A stretch of DNA of 64,000 bases, taken from assembly GCF_002343915.1 (NCBI RefSeq), contig NZ_NETK01000001.1, forward strand, positions 6,400,001-6,464,000, given 5' to 3'. The notes under the pieces are model-generated. The model was not told the origin of the DNA, ran no database searches, and worked only from the letters and a program-made list of their open reading frames with translations. The DNA comes from Nannocystis exedens. GTDB lineage: Bacteria > Myxococcota_A > Polyangia > Nannocystales > Nannocystaceae. How positions within the stretch are numbered: the first letter of the stretch is position 1; the number at the start of each line of letters is the position of its first letter. A program made the translations under genes and the position numbers. Below are positions 1 to 8,691 of this stretch, in pieces.

Positions 1-2
1 TC

Positions 3-1340
3 ACGCCGGTGTTCGTCGGCTCGGCCTACAAGAACAAGGCCGTGCAGCACCTGCTCGACGGCGTGGTCAAGTACCTGCCGGCGCCGTACGAGGTCAAGAA
101 CGTCGCGTTCCAGGTCGCCGCCGACGGCAAGGAGACCGAGGTCGAGCTCAAGAGCGAAGAGAACGCGCCGCTGTGCGCCCTCGCGTTCAAGCTCGAAGAG
201 GGCAAGTACGGCCAGCTGACCTACATTCGCATCTACCAGGGCCACGTCCAGAAGGGCGACACGATCTTCAACACCCGCACGGGCAAGAAGAACAAGGTCG
301 GTCGCCTCGTGCGCATGCACGCCGACGAGATGGTCGACATCGAGGAGGTCGGCGCGGGTCACATCGCCGCGTTCTTCGGCATCGACTGCGCGTCGGGCGA
401 CACCTTCACCGGCCCCGACGTCCTCTACTCGATGCGCTCGATGTTCGTGCCGGCGCCGGTCATCAGCTACGCCGTCACCCCGACCAAGAAGGACATGCTG
501 GCCAACTTCTCGAAGGCGCTCAACCGCTTCTCGAAGGAGGACCCGACCTTCCGCGTCCACCGCGACGAGGAGTCGGGCGAGACCATCATCCAGGGCATGG
601 GCGAGCTGCACCTCGACATCTACATCGAGCGCATGAAGCGCGAGTACCAGGTCGAGACCACCGTCGGCGAGCCGCAGGTGGCCTACCGCGAGACCATCAC
701 GCAAGAGGTGCCCTTCACGTACACGCACAAGAAGCAGACCGGCGGCTCCGGTCAGTACGCGAAGATCGGCGGCGTGATGCGCCCGCTGCCCGAGGACGCG
801 CCCGACAAGATCTACCGCTTCGTCGACAACGTCGTCGGCGGCAAGATCCCGCGCGAGTACATCCCGTCGTGCGACAACGGCTTCCGCCAGTCGCTCGACC
901 GCGGCGTGCTCATCGGCTTCCCCGTCGTCGGCGTCGAGATGGAGGTCAACGACGGTGCGGCCCACGCGGTCGACTCGAGCGACATGGCGTTCCAGATCGC
1001 CGCCCGCGCGGCCTTCAAGGAGACCATGCCCAAGGCCGGTCCGCAGGTGCTCGAGCCGATCATGAAGGTCGTCGTCGAGACGCCCGAGGAGTTCCAGGGC
1101 GGCATCCAGGGCGGCCTCGTCCGCCGCCGCGGCAACATCGTCAACTCGGAGTCGAGCATGGGCATCAGCGTCATCGAGGCCCACGTCCCGCTGGCGACGA
1201 TGTTCGGCTACTCGACCGAGCTCCGCAGCATGTCGCAGGGCAAGGCCGAGTACACGATGGAGTTCGAGCGCTACGAGGCGGTCCCCCGCCAGGTCCAGGA
1301 CGAGCTCATCAAGAAGTACGCCGGCAACAAGAAGGGCTGA
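3..1340 (+). CDS. fusA: Elongation factor G, C-terminal two thirds (cut by window edge)
   Basis: Translational GTPase that moves tRNA and mRNA through the ribosome. The window opens inside the gene: the frame starts with TPVFVGSAYKNKAVQ, the end of the GTPase domain, so the nucleotide-binding motifs lie upstream. Visible are domain II (KYGQLTYIRIYQGHVQKGD), domain III (GETIIQGMGELHLDIYIERM), domain IV (GGSGQYAKIGG) and domain V ending AVPRQVQDELIKKY. The motif FFGIDCASGDTF is what I know from the EFG1 group found in mitochondria, spirochaetes and deltaproteobacteria, so this may be that paralogue rather than the canonical housekeeping copy. A strong hairpin at 1371-1400 follows the stop codon. 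The identification as EF-G is secure; the subfamily is an inference from one motif. Confidence 0.95.
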   Translation, partial: TPVFVGSAYKNKAVQHLLDGVVKYLPAPYEVKNVAFQVAADGKETEVELKSEENAPLCALAFKLEEGKYGQLTYIRIYQGHVQKGDTIFNTRTGKKNKVGRLVRMHADEMVDIEEVGAGHIAAFFGIDCASGDTFTGPDVLYSMRSMFVPAPVISYAVTPTKKDMLANFSKALNRFSKEDPTFRVHRDEESGETIIQGMGELHLDIYIERMKREYQVETTVGEPQVAYRETITQEVPFTYTHKKQTGGSGQYAKIGGVMRPLPEDAPDKIYRFVDNVVGGKIPREYIPSCDNGFRQSLDRGVLIGFPVVGVEMEVNDGAAHAVDSSDMAFQIAARAAFKETMPKAGPQVLEPIMKVVVETPEEFQGGIQGGLVRRRGNIVNSESSMGISVIEAHVPLATMFGYSTELRSMSQGKAEYTMEFERYEAVPRQVQDELIKKYAGNKKG

Positions 1341-1370
1341 GGCCCGCCGGGCCGTCAGGTCCGCACATTC

Positions 1371-1400
1371 GAAGGCGGCGCGAGCGATCGCGCCGCCTTC
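1371..1400 (+). terminator. Strong hairpin after the EF-G gene
   Basis: Perfect inverted repeat with a 13-base arm (GAAGGCGGCGCGA), a GCGA loop and the exact complementary arm, 30 bases after the EF-G stop. No T-run follows, only CGGCGCTTTC, so it is a terminator-like or 3'-end-protecting hairpin rather than a textbook intrinsic terminator. Confidence 0.6.
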
Positions 1401-1540
1401 GGCGCTTTCTGCGGTATCGCTCACCGAGCCGACCGGAACCCCCGCTTCCCTCGGCCCACGAACGTGATGATGCCGACGCCGGCTGGTTACGGCGGAGAAG
1501 TTCGGGGAACAGCTGCTCTCATCGCTGCGAGGAGGTCGTC

Positions 1541-1804
1541 GTGAAGGCAGAGGAACTGAGGCAGGCTCTCGACCAGCTCGGCACCACGGAGTCCGAGGAG
1601 GATGACGGTCGCTTCGTCGCGCACGTCGTGTCTCCGCAGTTCGAAGGGATGCAGGGCGCCGAGCGGCAGTTTCAGGTGTGGGAGCGGGTTCGCGGCCAGT
1701 TCGGCTTGCGAGCCGGCGTCGACATCGAGTTCATCTTCACCGACAGCCCGAGCGAGTGGGAGCGCCTCAACCGCGGCGAGGGGCTCGACGAGCTGCAGGA
1801 CTGA
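1541..1804 (+). CDS. BolA-like protein, 87 aa
   Basis: Small soluble protein of BolA type. BolA proteins partner with monothiol glutaredoxins or act as DNA-binding regulators in stress and iron-sulphur homeostasis. What is seen: VSPQFEGMQGAERQFQVWERV followed by IEFIFTDSPSEWERL, matching the BolA pattern of F-x-G, an R/H-rich turn and a C-terminal T-P-x-E-W. The GTG start at 1541 is chosen because AGGAGG (1530-1535) lies 5 bases upstream. The usual histidine of the turn (RH) is replaced by RQ. The gene converges on the O-antigen-ligase-like gene with only 6 bases between stops. Family assignment is moderate; no partner glutaredoxin is visible nearby. Confidence 0.6.
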   Translation: MKAEELRQALDQLGTTESEEDDGRFVAHVVSPQFEGMQGAERQFQVWERVRGQFGLRAGVDIEFIFTDSPSEWERLNRGEGLDELQD

Positions 1805-1818
1805 CCTGTCCTAACGGC
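1805..1818. repeat. 14-base hairpin unit, degenerate
   Basis: TGTCC-type unit beginning one base after the BolA stop and covering the stop codon of the opposing gene (1811-1813). The 3' arm is GGCCA rather than GGACA when the unit is taken from 1807. It is a weak member of the family, listed because of its position at a convergent junction. Confidence 0.35.
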
Positions 1819-4198
1819 CAGCCTGGGCCAGGGCCCGCTCGAGCGCGTGGCGGCGCTGCAGCGCGGCGCGGTCGCCGGGGCGGGCGAGGAGGCGGGGCAG
1901 CAGGTCGCGGGCGCGGGCGAGGGCGTCGGGCTGGCCGTCGCGGAGGTACGAGCCGAGCAGCTTCTCCTCGAGCAGGGCGATCTGGGCCGGATCGGTGATG
2001 AGGCTCTGGGCCAGCGCCTCCTCGAGGTCGTGCTGCAGCTCGCGCTCGCGCGGGACCCGCTGGCTCTCGAGCGCGCGGGCCAGGAGCAGGTGGCTGTGGA
2101 CCTCGTGCGGCGCCAGCACGCGGAGCAGGCGGGCGTAGTGCAGCGCCAGCGAGGGGTTGTCGAGCGCGAGGGCCAGGCGGACCTGCATGTGCAGCACCGG
2201 GGGCTCGCGGCCGTCGACCTGGCTGCGCGCGGCCGCGAGGATCGCCGCGTAGGCCGGCGCCTCGGCGATCAGCGACTCCATCACCACCGTCCACGGCGCC
2301 AGCTCCTTCGGCATCAGCGGCGCCAGCTCCTCCGCGTTGGGGTAGCGGCCCAGCAGGTAGCGCGTCAGGTCGAGGTCGGGCGGGTGGCGCATCGTCGCCA
2401 GCGTCCGCGCCAGCGCGCTCGCCGACTCGGCCGCGTCGCCGAGCTCGCGCGCCGCGTGGGCCCGCCGCAGCCACGCGTCCGAATTGGCCGGCTGCAGCTC
2501 GCTGGCCACGGTCGCCCGCGCCCGCGCCTGCGCCCAGTCCTCGATCTCGAGCGCGCGCTGGGCCAGCAGGATGTGCAGCGAGGCGTCGAGCGGGCGCATC
2601 CGCTGAGCTGCCTCGGGGGACATGTCCCCAGAGGCAACCGCCGCGTCGCCCGCGGTGCGGTTCTGCCACGTGTACGGCTGGGCCCACAGCGCCAGGGCGG
2701 CGGCGCCGGCCAGGCTGAGGCCGCCGACGAGGATGGCCGGGCGGGCCGGGGCGCGGAAGAAGCCGCGGCGCTCCGACAGCGCGCCGGCCAGGGCGCACAG
2801 CGGGGCGGCGACGCCGAGGAACTCGAGGTTGAAGTCGGCGAGGTTGTGGATCGCCAGGGCCAGCGGGCCGCACAGGGCGACGCGGCGGGCGCTGACGTGG
2901 CGGCCGCTGCCCGTGCTGTAGACGGCGGCGATCCACCACCACAAGAGGCCCAGCGCGATCAGGCTGCCGCCGACCGGGCCCCACTCGATCAGCATCGCCG
3001 CCGGGGCCGACTCGAGGTGGGTGTGGACCACGCCGAGCGGGCGCGAGTCGACGGCGGGGAACAGGTCGAGGAAGGCGCCGCGGCCGACCCCGAGCACCGG
3101 CGACAAATTGATCAGCGCCACCGCGTCGGAGGCGATCCGGAACTTGGTCTCGGCCTCGTTGACGTGCCACAGCGTCGCCAGCTCGGCCCACGCGCCCTGG
3201 CGCGCGACCACCAGCGCGAGCAGCCCGAGCCCGGCCGCCAGCGCCCCGCGCTGCAGCCACAGCCGGCCCTCCGGGTCGCGCGAGCGTGACCTGCCCGCAG
3301 GGACAGGTCCGTTCCGCCAGGCGAGCATCAGCGCCACCGGGGCGACCACCGCGAGGGCGACGATCGCCGCCCGCGACAGCGACAGCAGCAGCGCCGCGCC
3401 CTGGATCGCCAGGGCCGCCAGGGCCGCCAGCCGGCGCTCGCGCAGGCGGCCGACCAGCGCCGCGTCGGCGGCCGTGCGGCCCTGCAGCCGCATGTGGACC
3501 GCGAGCGCGCCGGCGCTGAAGATCCCGAGCAGGAACAGGCCGGCCTGGTGGTTGGCGTTGACGAAGGTCGTCAGCAGCGCCGGCGTGACCGTCGGGTCGA
3601 CCTGCAGCGGCTGATAGAGGCCGTAGATCGCCTCGACGCCGAACGCGGCCTGCGTGAGGCCGATCAGCGCCACCAGCGAGCCGGCCAGCGCGACCAGGCC
3701 GGCGCTGACGCGCCACGACAGCTGCGCGGCGCCGACGAACAGGCCGGTCAGCGCGAGCAGGCGCGCGGCCTCCAGCGCGCTGTCCCCGGGGACAGGTGAG
3801 ATGCCCGGCCACGCCGTCGCGCCGCTGCCGGTCAGCGCCGCGGCCACCTTCGCGGTCAGCCCGGGCGCCAACAGCTCGCGCACGAACAGCGGCAGCGGCA
3901 TCCACTGCAGCAGCGTCAGCCCGGCGGCGAACAGGCCGATGAACGCGCCCGACGGCACGCGCAGCGGCTGCTCGCTGCGCGTGCACAGGCGGATCCACAG
4001 CGCCAGCACCAGCGCGCAGAAGCCGGGCACCACGATCGACGGCACCCCGCCCAGCCACAGGGCCGGGCCCGCGATCGCCAGGCCGAGCAAGATCCGCGAC
4101 CACGGCGGCTGGGACGGCCGGTCGCGCGCGATCGAGCTGACCGCGGCCTCGGGCTCGAGGCCGCGAACCACCACGGACGGGATCTTGGGAGGGGACAT
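1811..4198 (-). CDS. O-antigen ligase/polymerase-like membrane protein with TPR-like C-terminus
   Basis: Polytopic inner-membrane protein, about 795 aa. The N-terminal 450 residues hold about ten hydrophobic segments. The stretch FVNANHQAGLFLLGIFSAGALA, then LSLSRAAIVALAV and the periplasmic loop with VHTHLESAPAAMLIEWGPVGG, are typical of the Wzy_C family, which ligates or polymerises lipid-linked glycans. The last 300 residues are helical and TPR-like (ALEIEDWAQARARATVASEL). The ATG at 4198 is chosen because the earlier in-frame extension is low-complexity; no clear ribosome site is visible. Three 14-base hairpin units lie inside the coding frame (2609, 3292, 3781) and encode short odd peptides such as SGDMSPEA and SPVPGDS. 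Substrate is unknown; the Wzc-like kinase at 10955 may belong to the same polysaccharide pathway but is not adjacent. Confidence 0.78.
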   Translation of the reverse strand: MSPPKIPSVVVRGLEPEAAVSSIARDRPSQPPWSRILLGLAIAGPALWLGGVPSIVVPGFCALVLALWIRLCTRSEQPLRVPSGAFIGLFAAGLTLLQWMPLPLFVRELLAPGLTAKVAAALTGSGATAWPGISPVPGDSALEAARLLALTGLFVGAAQLSWRVSAGLVALAGSLVALIGLTQAAFGVEAIYGLYQPLQVDPTVTPALLTTFVNANHQAGLFLLGIFSAGALAVHMRLQGRTAADAALVGRLRERRLAALAALAIQGAALLLSLSRAAIVALAVVAPVALMLAWRNGPVPAGRSRSRDPEGRLWLQRGALAAGLGLLALVVARQGAWAELATLWHVNEAETKFRIASDAVALINLSPVLGVGRGAFLDLFPAVDSRPLGVVHTHLESAPAAMLIEWGPVGGSLIALGLLWWWIAAVYSTGSGRHVSARRVALCGPLALAIHNLADFNLEFLGVAAPLCALAGALSERRGFFRAPARPAILVGGLSLAGAAALALWAQPYTWQNRTAGDAAVASGDMSPEAAQRMRPLDASLHILLAQRALEIEDWAQARARATVASELQPANSDAWLRRAHAARELGDAAESASALARTLATMRHPPDLDLTRYLLGRYPNAEELAPLMPKELAPWTVVMESLIAEAPAYAAILAAARSQVDGREPPVLHMQVRLALALDNPSLALHYARLLRVLAPHEVHSHLLLARALESQRVPRERELQHDLEEALAQSLITDPAQIALLEEKLLGSYLRDGQPDALARARDLLPRLLARPGDRAALQRRHALERALAQAGR
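2609..2636. repeat. Two 14-base hairpin units forming a 28-base palindrome, in a CDS
   Basis: TGCCTCGGGGGACA followed directly by TGTCCCCAGAGGCA. The second unit is the reverse complement of the first with one mismatch, so the pair is itself a near-perfect palindrome centred on GACATGTC. It lies in the reading frame of the O-antigen-ligase-like gene. Confidence 0.8.
3292..3305. repeat. 14-base hairpin unit in a CDS
   Basis: TGCCC-GCAG-GGACA, four of five stem pairs, flanked by C and G that extend the stem. Lies within the O-antigen-ligase-like gene in a hydrophilic loop region. Confidence 0.65.
3781..3794. repeat. 14-base hairpin unit, perfect stem, in a CDS
   Basis: TGTCC-CCGG-GGACA, all five stem pairs plus a flanking C-G pair; the whole is also a simple palindrome. 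Encodes part of SPVPGDS in the O-antigen-ligase-like protein. Confidence 0.75.
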
Positions 4199-4813
4199 CG
4201 GCGAAGGCCGCGACGGGGGGGGGGCGGGCGCGATATAGGAGGTCGCAAGAACGCGCGTCAGGTCGAGTCGGCGGAGGTCCGGCGCACGTGACAAGGATAC
4301 TAGCCCGAGCGGGACCCGGCCTGCCGCGCTGCTTCGGACCTGCGTGTGCAGGGCGAACGAACGGCTCCGGCGGGTCGGCGCCCCGTGTCCGTGGCGCAGA
4401 GATCTACCCCACAGTCCTCGCCGGCATTTCGCCCGCGAGGGCCCCGCCCGCTCGGCATCGGCCGGTGCGGCTCCGCCACCGGGAGCCAACGGGCGGTCCC
4501 GACCCTGCGCGTCGGCGTCGCACACCGCCGCACCGCGGGGGCCGCCGTCGCTCGACTCAATGACGCAACGAACATGTATGAAAAAACATGTTTTAAGGGA
4601 CATATTATTGCGAGCGCCTCGTGCCGAACGGTCGGGCGAGGCGCGCACCCTGAGCCTGTGTGACGACCTCGGCAGGCGCGCGCCCCCAGCTCGCGCCTCA
4701 CGTGACCACAAAATTCGTGGCGGCAGCGTGACGGCGGCGAGCTTCGACGACGGCCGAGGCGAGCAGGCCAGCGCCTTGTTCGCTCGGGGGGCGGTTGATA
4801 GGTTGCCGGCATG
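4199..4813. other. 615-base gap between divergent units
   Basis: No convincing gene on either strand; open frames here are Arg/Pro/Ala-rich and lack family features. It must hold the promoter of the O-antigen-ligase-like gene and, before the intron arrived, perhaps that of the lipoprotein gene at 6800. The only notable object is an unusually A/T-rich pair of 14-base hairpin units at 4575-4602. Confidence 0.6.
4575..4602. repeat. Two A/T-rich 14-base hairpin units
   Basis: TGTAT-GAAA-AAACA then TGTTT-TAAG-GGACA, in exact 14-base phase. The second pairs fully if G-T wobbles are allowed; the first pairs at four of five positions. The TG...CA frame is kept although the arms differ strongly from TGTCC/GGACA, and base composition contrasts with the surrounding DNA. 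Confidence 0.65.
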
Positions 4814-4983
4814 GTGCGTCCTGACGACGACGAGGATCGGACCCCCGCAGGGGGCGAGGACTCGTCATCATGTCGCACGGTTTCAGCGGGTGAGAGTCCC
4901 GCCCGGGTAAGCGCCGGAGCACCCGGAAGCAGACCCCAGGTCCAGGGAGAGATCCTTGCGGCCCGAGCGGGGTGTCGAAAGCC

Positions 4984-4997
4984 TGTCCTTGGAGACA
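4984..4997. repeat. 14-base hairpin unit inside the group II intron
   Basis: TGTCC-TTGG-AGACA with four of five stem pairs and a flanking C-G pair. It may be an ordinary helix of the ribozyme that matches by chance, or a host-type unit carried by the intron. Confidence 0.35.
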
Positions 4998-5374
4998 GGG
5001 AGCGAAGCTGCGGGCCGCAACGCGCAGTGAACGCCGAGCAAGCCTCGTCAGATTCTCAGCCGAAAGGTGATCGGGAGGGCCGAGCCCGTCATGACAGGGC
5101 GAAGGCGACGGACAGCGTGTCAGTTCCGGAAAGTGCGCTGGACCTCCCCGGGGTAGTGGCGGCGGCACGTAGCGAAGGAACCGTGCGGAACAGGAGAGAC
5201 CCTCCCTGGCGGCCTGCGTCGGGTGAAGCGGCAGGTATAAGCGCGGAGCGTGAAGTCCTGTCGCGCCAGGAGGGAGTCCGAGGGGGCCGTAGTACCTGCG
5301 AAGCGGCGGACAACGCCGTGGAGGGAAGGGCCCCTGCTTCGGTCGCGCTTGACGCTGAGGGTAAGTGCGAGGGC

Positions 5375-6790
5375 ATGGCCGCGAGGCCCAACGACCCCGC
5401 GTTCAAAGTACGAGAACTTCAGCGCAAGCTTGGGGAGTGTGCCAAGTCGAGCAAGACACGGCGCTTCCACGCGTTGTACGACCGGATCCACAGGGATGAC
5501 GTCCTGCTGGAGGCGTGGAAGTGTGTGCGGAGGAACCGCGGGGCGGCCGGCGTCGATGGGGTGACCATCGAGGCGATCGAGCAGACGGGGGTCACGAAGT
5601 GGCTCGGCGAGCTCGCGGTCGATCTGCGTGAGGGACGCTACCGCCCGCAGCCGGTGCGGCGGCAGTACATCCCGAAGGGCGACGGGGGGCAGCGGCCGCT
5701 CGGGATTCCGACTGTACGGGACCGAGTGGTGCAGGCAGCGACGAAGATCGTGCTGGAGCCGATCTTCGAGGCGGACTTCCTGGCGTGCAGCCACGGGTTC
5801 CGTCCGAAGAGGTGCGCGCAGCAGGCCATGGAGGTCGTCCGCGAGGCCGGCAACCAGAGCCACGTCTTCGTCGTCGACGCGGACATCCGGAGCTTCTTCG
5901 ACAACATCGACCAAGAGATCCTGATCGAGCTGGTGAAGGAGCGTGTATCGGATCGGCGGGTGTTGAAGCGGATCCGCAAATGGCTCGAAGCGGGTGTGAT
6001 GGAGAACTGGAGGATCCGCGAGACGCTCGCGGGAACGCCCCAGGGCGGCGTAATCTCGCCGCTGCTGGCCAACATCTACCTGCACGCCTTCGACCGTGCG
6101 TGGGAGGCCGAGGGCTCGCACCTGGGCCTGCTCGTGCGTTACGCCGACGATCTGGTGATCATGTGTCGCAGACAGTCGGCGGCGAAGGCGGCGATGCAGA
6201 AGGCGCGGGAGCTCCTCGCGCGACTGCGACTCGAGCTGCACCCGGACAAGACGCGCCTGGTGGACATGCGGTACGGCCGCGGGAGCTTCGACTTCCTCGG
6301 CTGCACCTTTCGCAAGCGGCGCAGCATCCAACGTGCGCCGAAGTTCCACTTCATGCAGCGGTGGCCTTCGCCGCGCGCGATGAAGCGGATCCGCGAGAAG
6401 GTCCACACGCTGACCTCGGTGCGAGGCAACCAGGCCAAGGACGTGAAGCAGATCATCGCGGCCTTGAACCCTGTGCTTCGTGGCTGGGCCGAATACTTCA
6501 GGACAGGCAACGCGGACGCGAAGTTCAACCAGGTCGACCACTACGTGCGCGCCCGAATCGCGCGCTGGGTATGGCGACGTGGCGGACAACGCCCGCGCTG
6601 TCGGCCGAGCAAGTGGACCCACGAGCGCCTCTACGAGATGGGCCTCCACCAACTCCGCACATCCGTGCGCTATCCGGCGCACGCCACTCCTCCAAGACCG
6701 TCGGTAAGCCGTGTGCGGGAAAACCGCACGCACGGTTTGACAGGGGGTCCTGGGCAACCTCAGGGCGGTGCAACGCCCAGAAAGTCATAG
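5375..6790 (+). CDS. ltrA: Group II intron reverse transcriptase/maturase, 471 aa
   Basis: Multifunctional intron-encoded protein: reverse transcription of the spliced-out RNA and maturase help in folding. The ATG at 5375 (MAARPNDPAFKVRELQRKL) is chosen because the longer upstream frame translates ribozyme RNA. RT motifs are clear: RNRGAAGVDGVTIE, YRPQPVRRQYIPKGDG, VVDADIRSFFDNID, GTPQGGVISPLLANIYLH, and the catalytic RYADDLVI. Domain X/maturase is marked by NPVLRGWAEYFRTGNA. No H-N-H endonuclease cysteines are seen at the C-terminus, so target cleavage may depend on DNA replication, as in endonuclease-free introns. The last 30 residues read through domain V. All motifs look intact, suggesting a recently active copy. 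Confidence 0.95.
   Translation: MAARPNDPAFKVRELQRKLGECAKSSKTRRFHALYDRIHRDDVLLEAWKCVRRNRGAAGVDGVTIEAIEQTGVTKWLGELAVDLREGRYRPQPVRRQYIPKGDGGQRPLGIPTVRDRVVQAATKIVLEPIFEADFLACSHGFRPKRCAQQAMEVVREAGNQSHVFVVDADIRSFFDNIDQEILIELVKERVSDRRVLKRIRKWLEAGVMENWRIRETLAGTPQGGVISPLLANIYLHAFDRAWEAEGSHLGLLVRYADDLVIMCRRQSAAKAAMQKARELLARLRLELHPDKTRLVDMRYGRGSFDFLGCTFRKRRSIQRAPKFHFMQRWPSPRAMKRIREKVHTLTSVRGNQAKDVKQIIAALNPVLRGWAEYFRTGNADAKFNQVDHYVRARIARWVWRRGGQRPRCRPSKWTHERLYEMGLHQLRTSVRYPAHATPPRPSVSRVRENRTHGLTGGPGQPQGGATPRKS
6705..6738 (+). ncRNA. Group II intron domain V
   Basis: Catalytic hairpin of the ribozyme. AAGCCGTGTGCGG and CCGCACGCACGGTTT form the two-part helix around a GAAAA loop, and the AGC triad is at 6707-6709. 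A following hairpin, CCTGGG-CAAC-CTCAGG (about 6749-6765), is a candidate for domain VI. Confidence 0.85.
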
Positions 6791-6799
6791 GATCTACCA

Positions 6800-8647
6800 A
6801 TGCTGTCCTCGCCTGCGGTCGGCCCGCGTCGCTGCTTCCTGGTGTGCGGCCTCTTTCTCGTCGGCAGCGCCGCCTGTCCCGGGGGCGGAGCGGCGACCAC
6901 AGACGCGAGCGGCAGCGAGACCGCGGCGACCGGTGACCCGACCCCCACGACCGGGACTGCGACGACCGGGACGACGGTGGTGCCGACCGCGAGCGCCGAC
7001 CCGACCGTCGGTGACGGCACGACCTCGGGGCCGACCACCACCGCGCCGGGGCCCGACCTCGGCGGCGCGACCAGCGAGGCCAGCAGCACCGGCGACGACG
7101 GCACCACCGGCGCGGCCCAGTGCCCGCCGCCGCTCGAGCAGCCGCCGGGGAGCTGGACGTCGCAGATCGTCCCGGTCGAGGGCGACGCTCTGACCTACGT
7201 CGCCGACGATCAGGGCAACCGGATCCCCGACTTCAGCTGGGCCGGCTATCACCGCGGCGAGGCGCCGATCCCCGACGTGCCGATGGTCCTCGGCATCGAG
7301 CCTGTCGCCGGCGACAACACCGCGCACCTGCAGCAGGCGATCGACGAGCTCGGGGCGACCCCGCTCGGGGTCGACGGGCTGCGCGGCGCGCTGCTGCTGG
7401 CGCCCGGGGAGTACGAGATCCACGGCACCGTGCGGCTGCGGCACAGCGGGGTGGTGCTGCGCGGGGCCGGCGACGGCGACGATCCGGCCACCAGCACGAT
7501 CTTGCGGGCGATCGGCGACGAGCCGCACCAGCGGGTGGTGCTGGTGGTCGGCAGCGGGGACAACGACCGCTGGCAGGCCGAGCTGCCGGACACGCGCAGC
7601 GACATCGTCAGCGAGCGGGTGCCGGTCGGCGCGCGGACCTTCGAGGTCGCCGATCCGTCGCTCTACGCCGTCGGCGATCACGTGGTGATCGTCCACCCCT
7701 GCACCGACGCGTGGCTGGCGGCGGTCGACCACGGAGGGACCGGCGATGACGCGCCGTGGACGGTCGACTCCCAGCCGCTGGTGTTCAAGCGGCAGATCCT
7801 GGCGATCGACGGGGCCGCGCTGACGATCGACGCGCCGGTGTTCAATCACCTCGACCGTTCGCTGTCGCAGTCCTACGTGTACAAGCTCGACCGCGAGGGG
7901 CTGGTGACCGAGGTCGGGGTCGAGGACCTGCGCATCGACATCGAGACGCAGGGCGGCGACGACGAGGACCACGCGTGGTCGGCGATCGCCATGCGCGGGG
8001 TCGAGGACGCGTGGGTGCGCCGGTTCACCGCGCTGCACTTCGGCTTCGCCGCGGTCACGGTGCAGACGGGGACGCAGGTCACCGTCGCCGACGCGCGCGC
8101 GCTCGACCCGGTGGCGCAGATCACGGGCGAGCGCATGTACAACTTCGACGTCAGCAACGCGCAGCAGGTGCTGTTCACCGGCTGCCACGCGACGAACGGG
8201 CGCCACCACTTCGTGTCCAACGGGACGTCGTACACCTCGGGCGTGGTGTTCCACCGCTCGACGTCGACCGGGCCCAACGCGTCGAGCGAGGGCCACCGGC
8301 GGTGGAGCATGGGGCTGCTCTACGACAACGTGGTCGAGTCGGCGCCGGCCAAGGACGGGCTGGTGGTGCTGGGCCTCTACAACCGCGGCGACTACGGCAC
8401 CGGCCACGGCTGGGCCTCGGCGCACTCGGTCGCCTGGAACTACGCGACCGGCGACGGCGTCGCCGTCGTCCAGCGCCCGCCTACGGCCCAAAATTACGCG
8501 ATCGGCGGCTCGGGCACGTTCTCGGGCGACAAGCCGCCGGCGCCGTTCGACCAGCCCGCCGGCTACATCGAGGGCAGCGATCAAGCGGGCCTCGTGCCCG
8601 AGTCGCTGTACGAGCGCCAGCTCGCCGAGCGCCTGTGCGGACGGTGA
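6800..8647 (+). CDS. Secreted lipoprotein with right-handed beta-helix (pectate-lyase-like) fold
   Basis: About 615 aa. A short N-terminus leads to the lipobox-like GSAACPGG, then a Thr/Gly/Ser-rich linker to about residue 110. The rest contains the pectate-lyase-like start DFSWAGYHRGEAPIPDVP, DNTAHLQQAIDELG, and LLLAPGEYEIHGTVRLRHSGVVLRG, followed by beta-helix coils with many VRRF, VVFHRS and NFDVSN strands. The fold is common in polysaccharide lyases and glycan-binding proteins; the substrate cannot be told. The start codon lies 2-3 bases after the probable intron 3' end, and the intron separates it from its natural upstream region, so expression probably depends on splicing or on a promoter within the intron. 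Confidence 0.8.
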   Translation: MLSSPAVGPRRCFLVCGLFLVGSAACPGGGAATTDASGSETAATGDPTPTTGTATTGTTVVPTASADPTVGDGTTSGPTTTAPGPDLGGATSEASSTGDDGTTGAAQCPPPLEQPPGSWTSQIVPVEGDALTYVADDQGNRIPDFSWAGYHRGEAPIPDVPMVLGIEPVAGDNTAHLQQAIDELGATPLGVDGLRGALLLAPGEYEIHGTVRLRHSGVVLRGAGDGDDPATSTILRAIGDEPHQRVVLVVGSGDNDRWQAELPDTRSDIVSERVPVGARTFEVADPSLYAVGDHVVIVHPCTDAWLAAVDHGGTGDDAPWTVDSQPLVFKRQILAIDGAALTIDAPVFNHLDRSLSQSYVYKLDREGLVTEVGVEDLRIDIETQGGDDEDHAWSAIAMRGVEDAWVRRFTALHFGFAAVTVQTGTQVTVADARALDPVAQITGERMYNFDVSNAQQVLFTGCHATNGRHHFVSNGTSYTSGVVFHRSTSTGPNASSEGHRRWSMGLLYDNVVESAPAKDGLVVLGLYNRGDYGTGHGWASAHSVAWNYATGDGVAVVQRPPTAQNYAIGGSGTFSGDKPPAPFDQPAGYIEGSDQAGLVPESLYERQLAERLCGR

Positions 8648-8691
8648 GCGCGGCGGTCGGGGTCACGGACCACCGCGGCGGCTGCTCGCGG

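Larger units (their letters stand above)
4814..6797 (+). mobile_element. Group II intron (ribozyme plus reverse transcriptase)
   Basis: Self-splicing retroelement. The 5' end is set at GTGCG (4814), which can pair with CGCAC about 60 bases later to close the first helix, with an inner TGACGA/TCGTCA pairing and an ACCCCC-GCA-GGGGG-like hairpin. The segment GGGTGAGAGTCCCGCC near 4890 resembles the 5' domain of many bacterial introns. Domain V is at 6705-6738. The 3' end is approximate: GATCTAC ending at 6797 gives the usual AY terminus, but other nearby AY positions cannot be excluded. The 5' exon ends in ATG (4811-4813) and the next gene starts at 6800. The encoded protein occupies the domain IV region and reads on through domain V. 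Confidence 0.85.

Noticed and set aside
173..1804. Long plus-strand open frame overlapping the EF-G gene
   Set aside because: It is Arg/Pro-rich, out of frame with the clear EF-G protein, and only its last 87 codons (BolA-like) look like a protein.
4811..5374. N-terminal extension of the intron reverse transcriptase frame
   Set aside because: This stretch is ribozyme RNA with clear paired elements; reverse transcriptases of this type start near MAARPNDP-like sequence.
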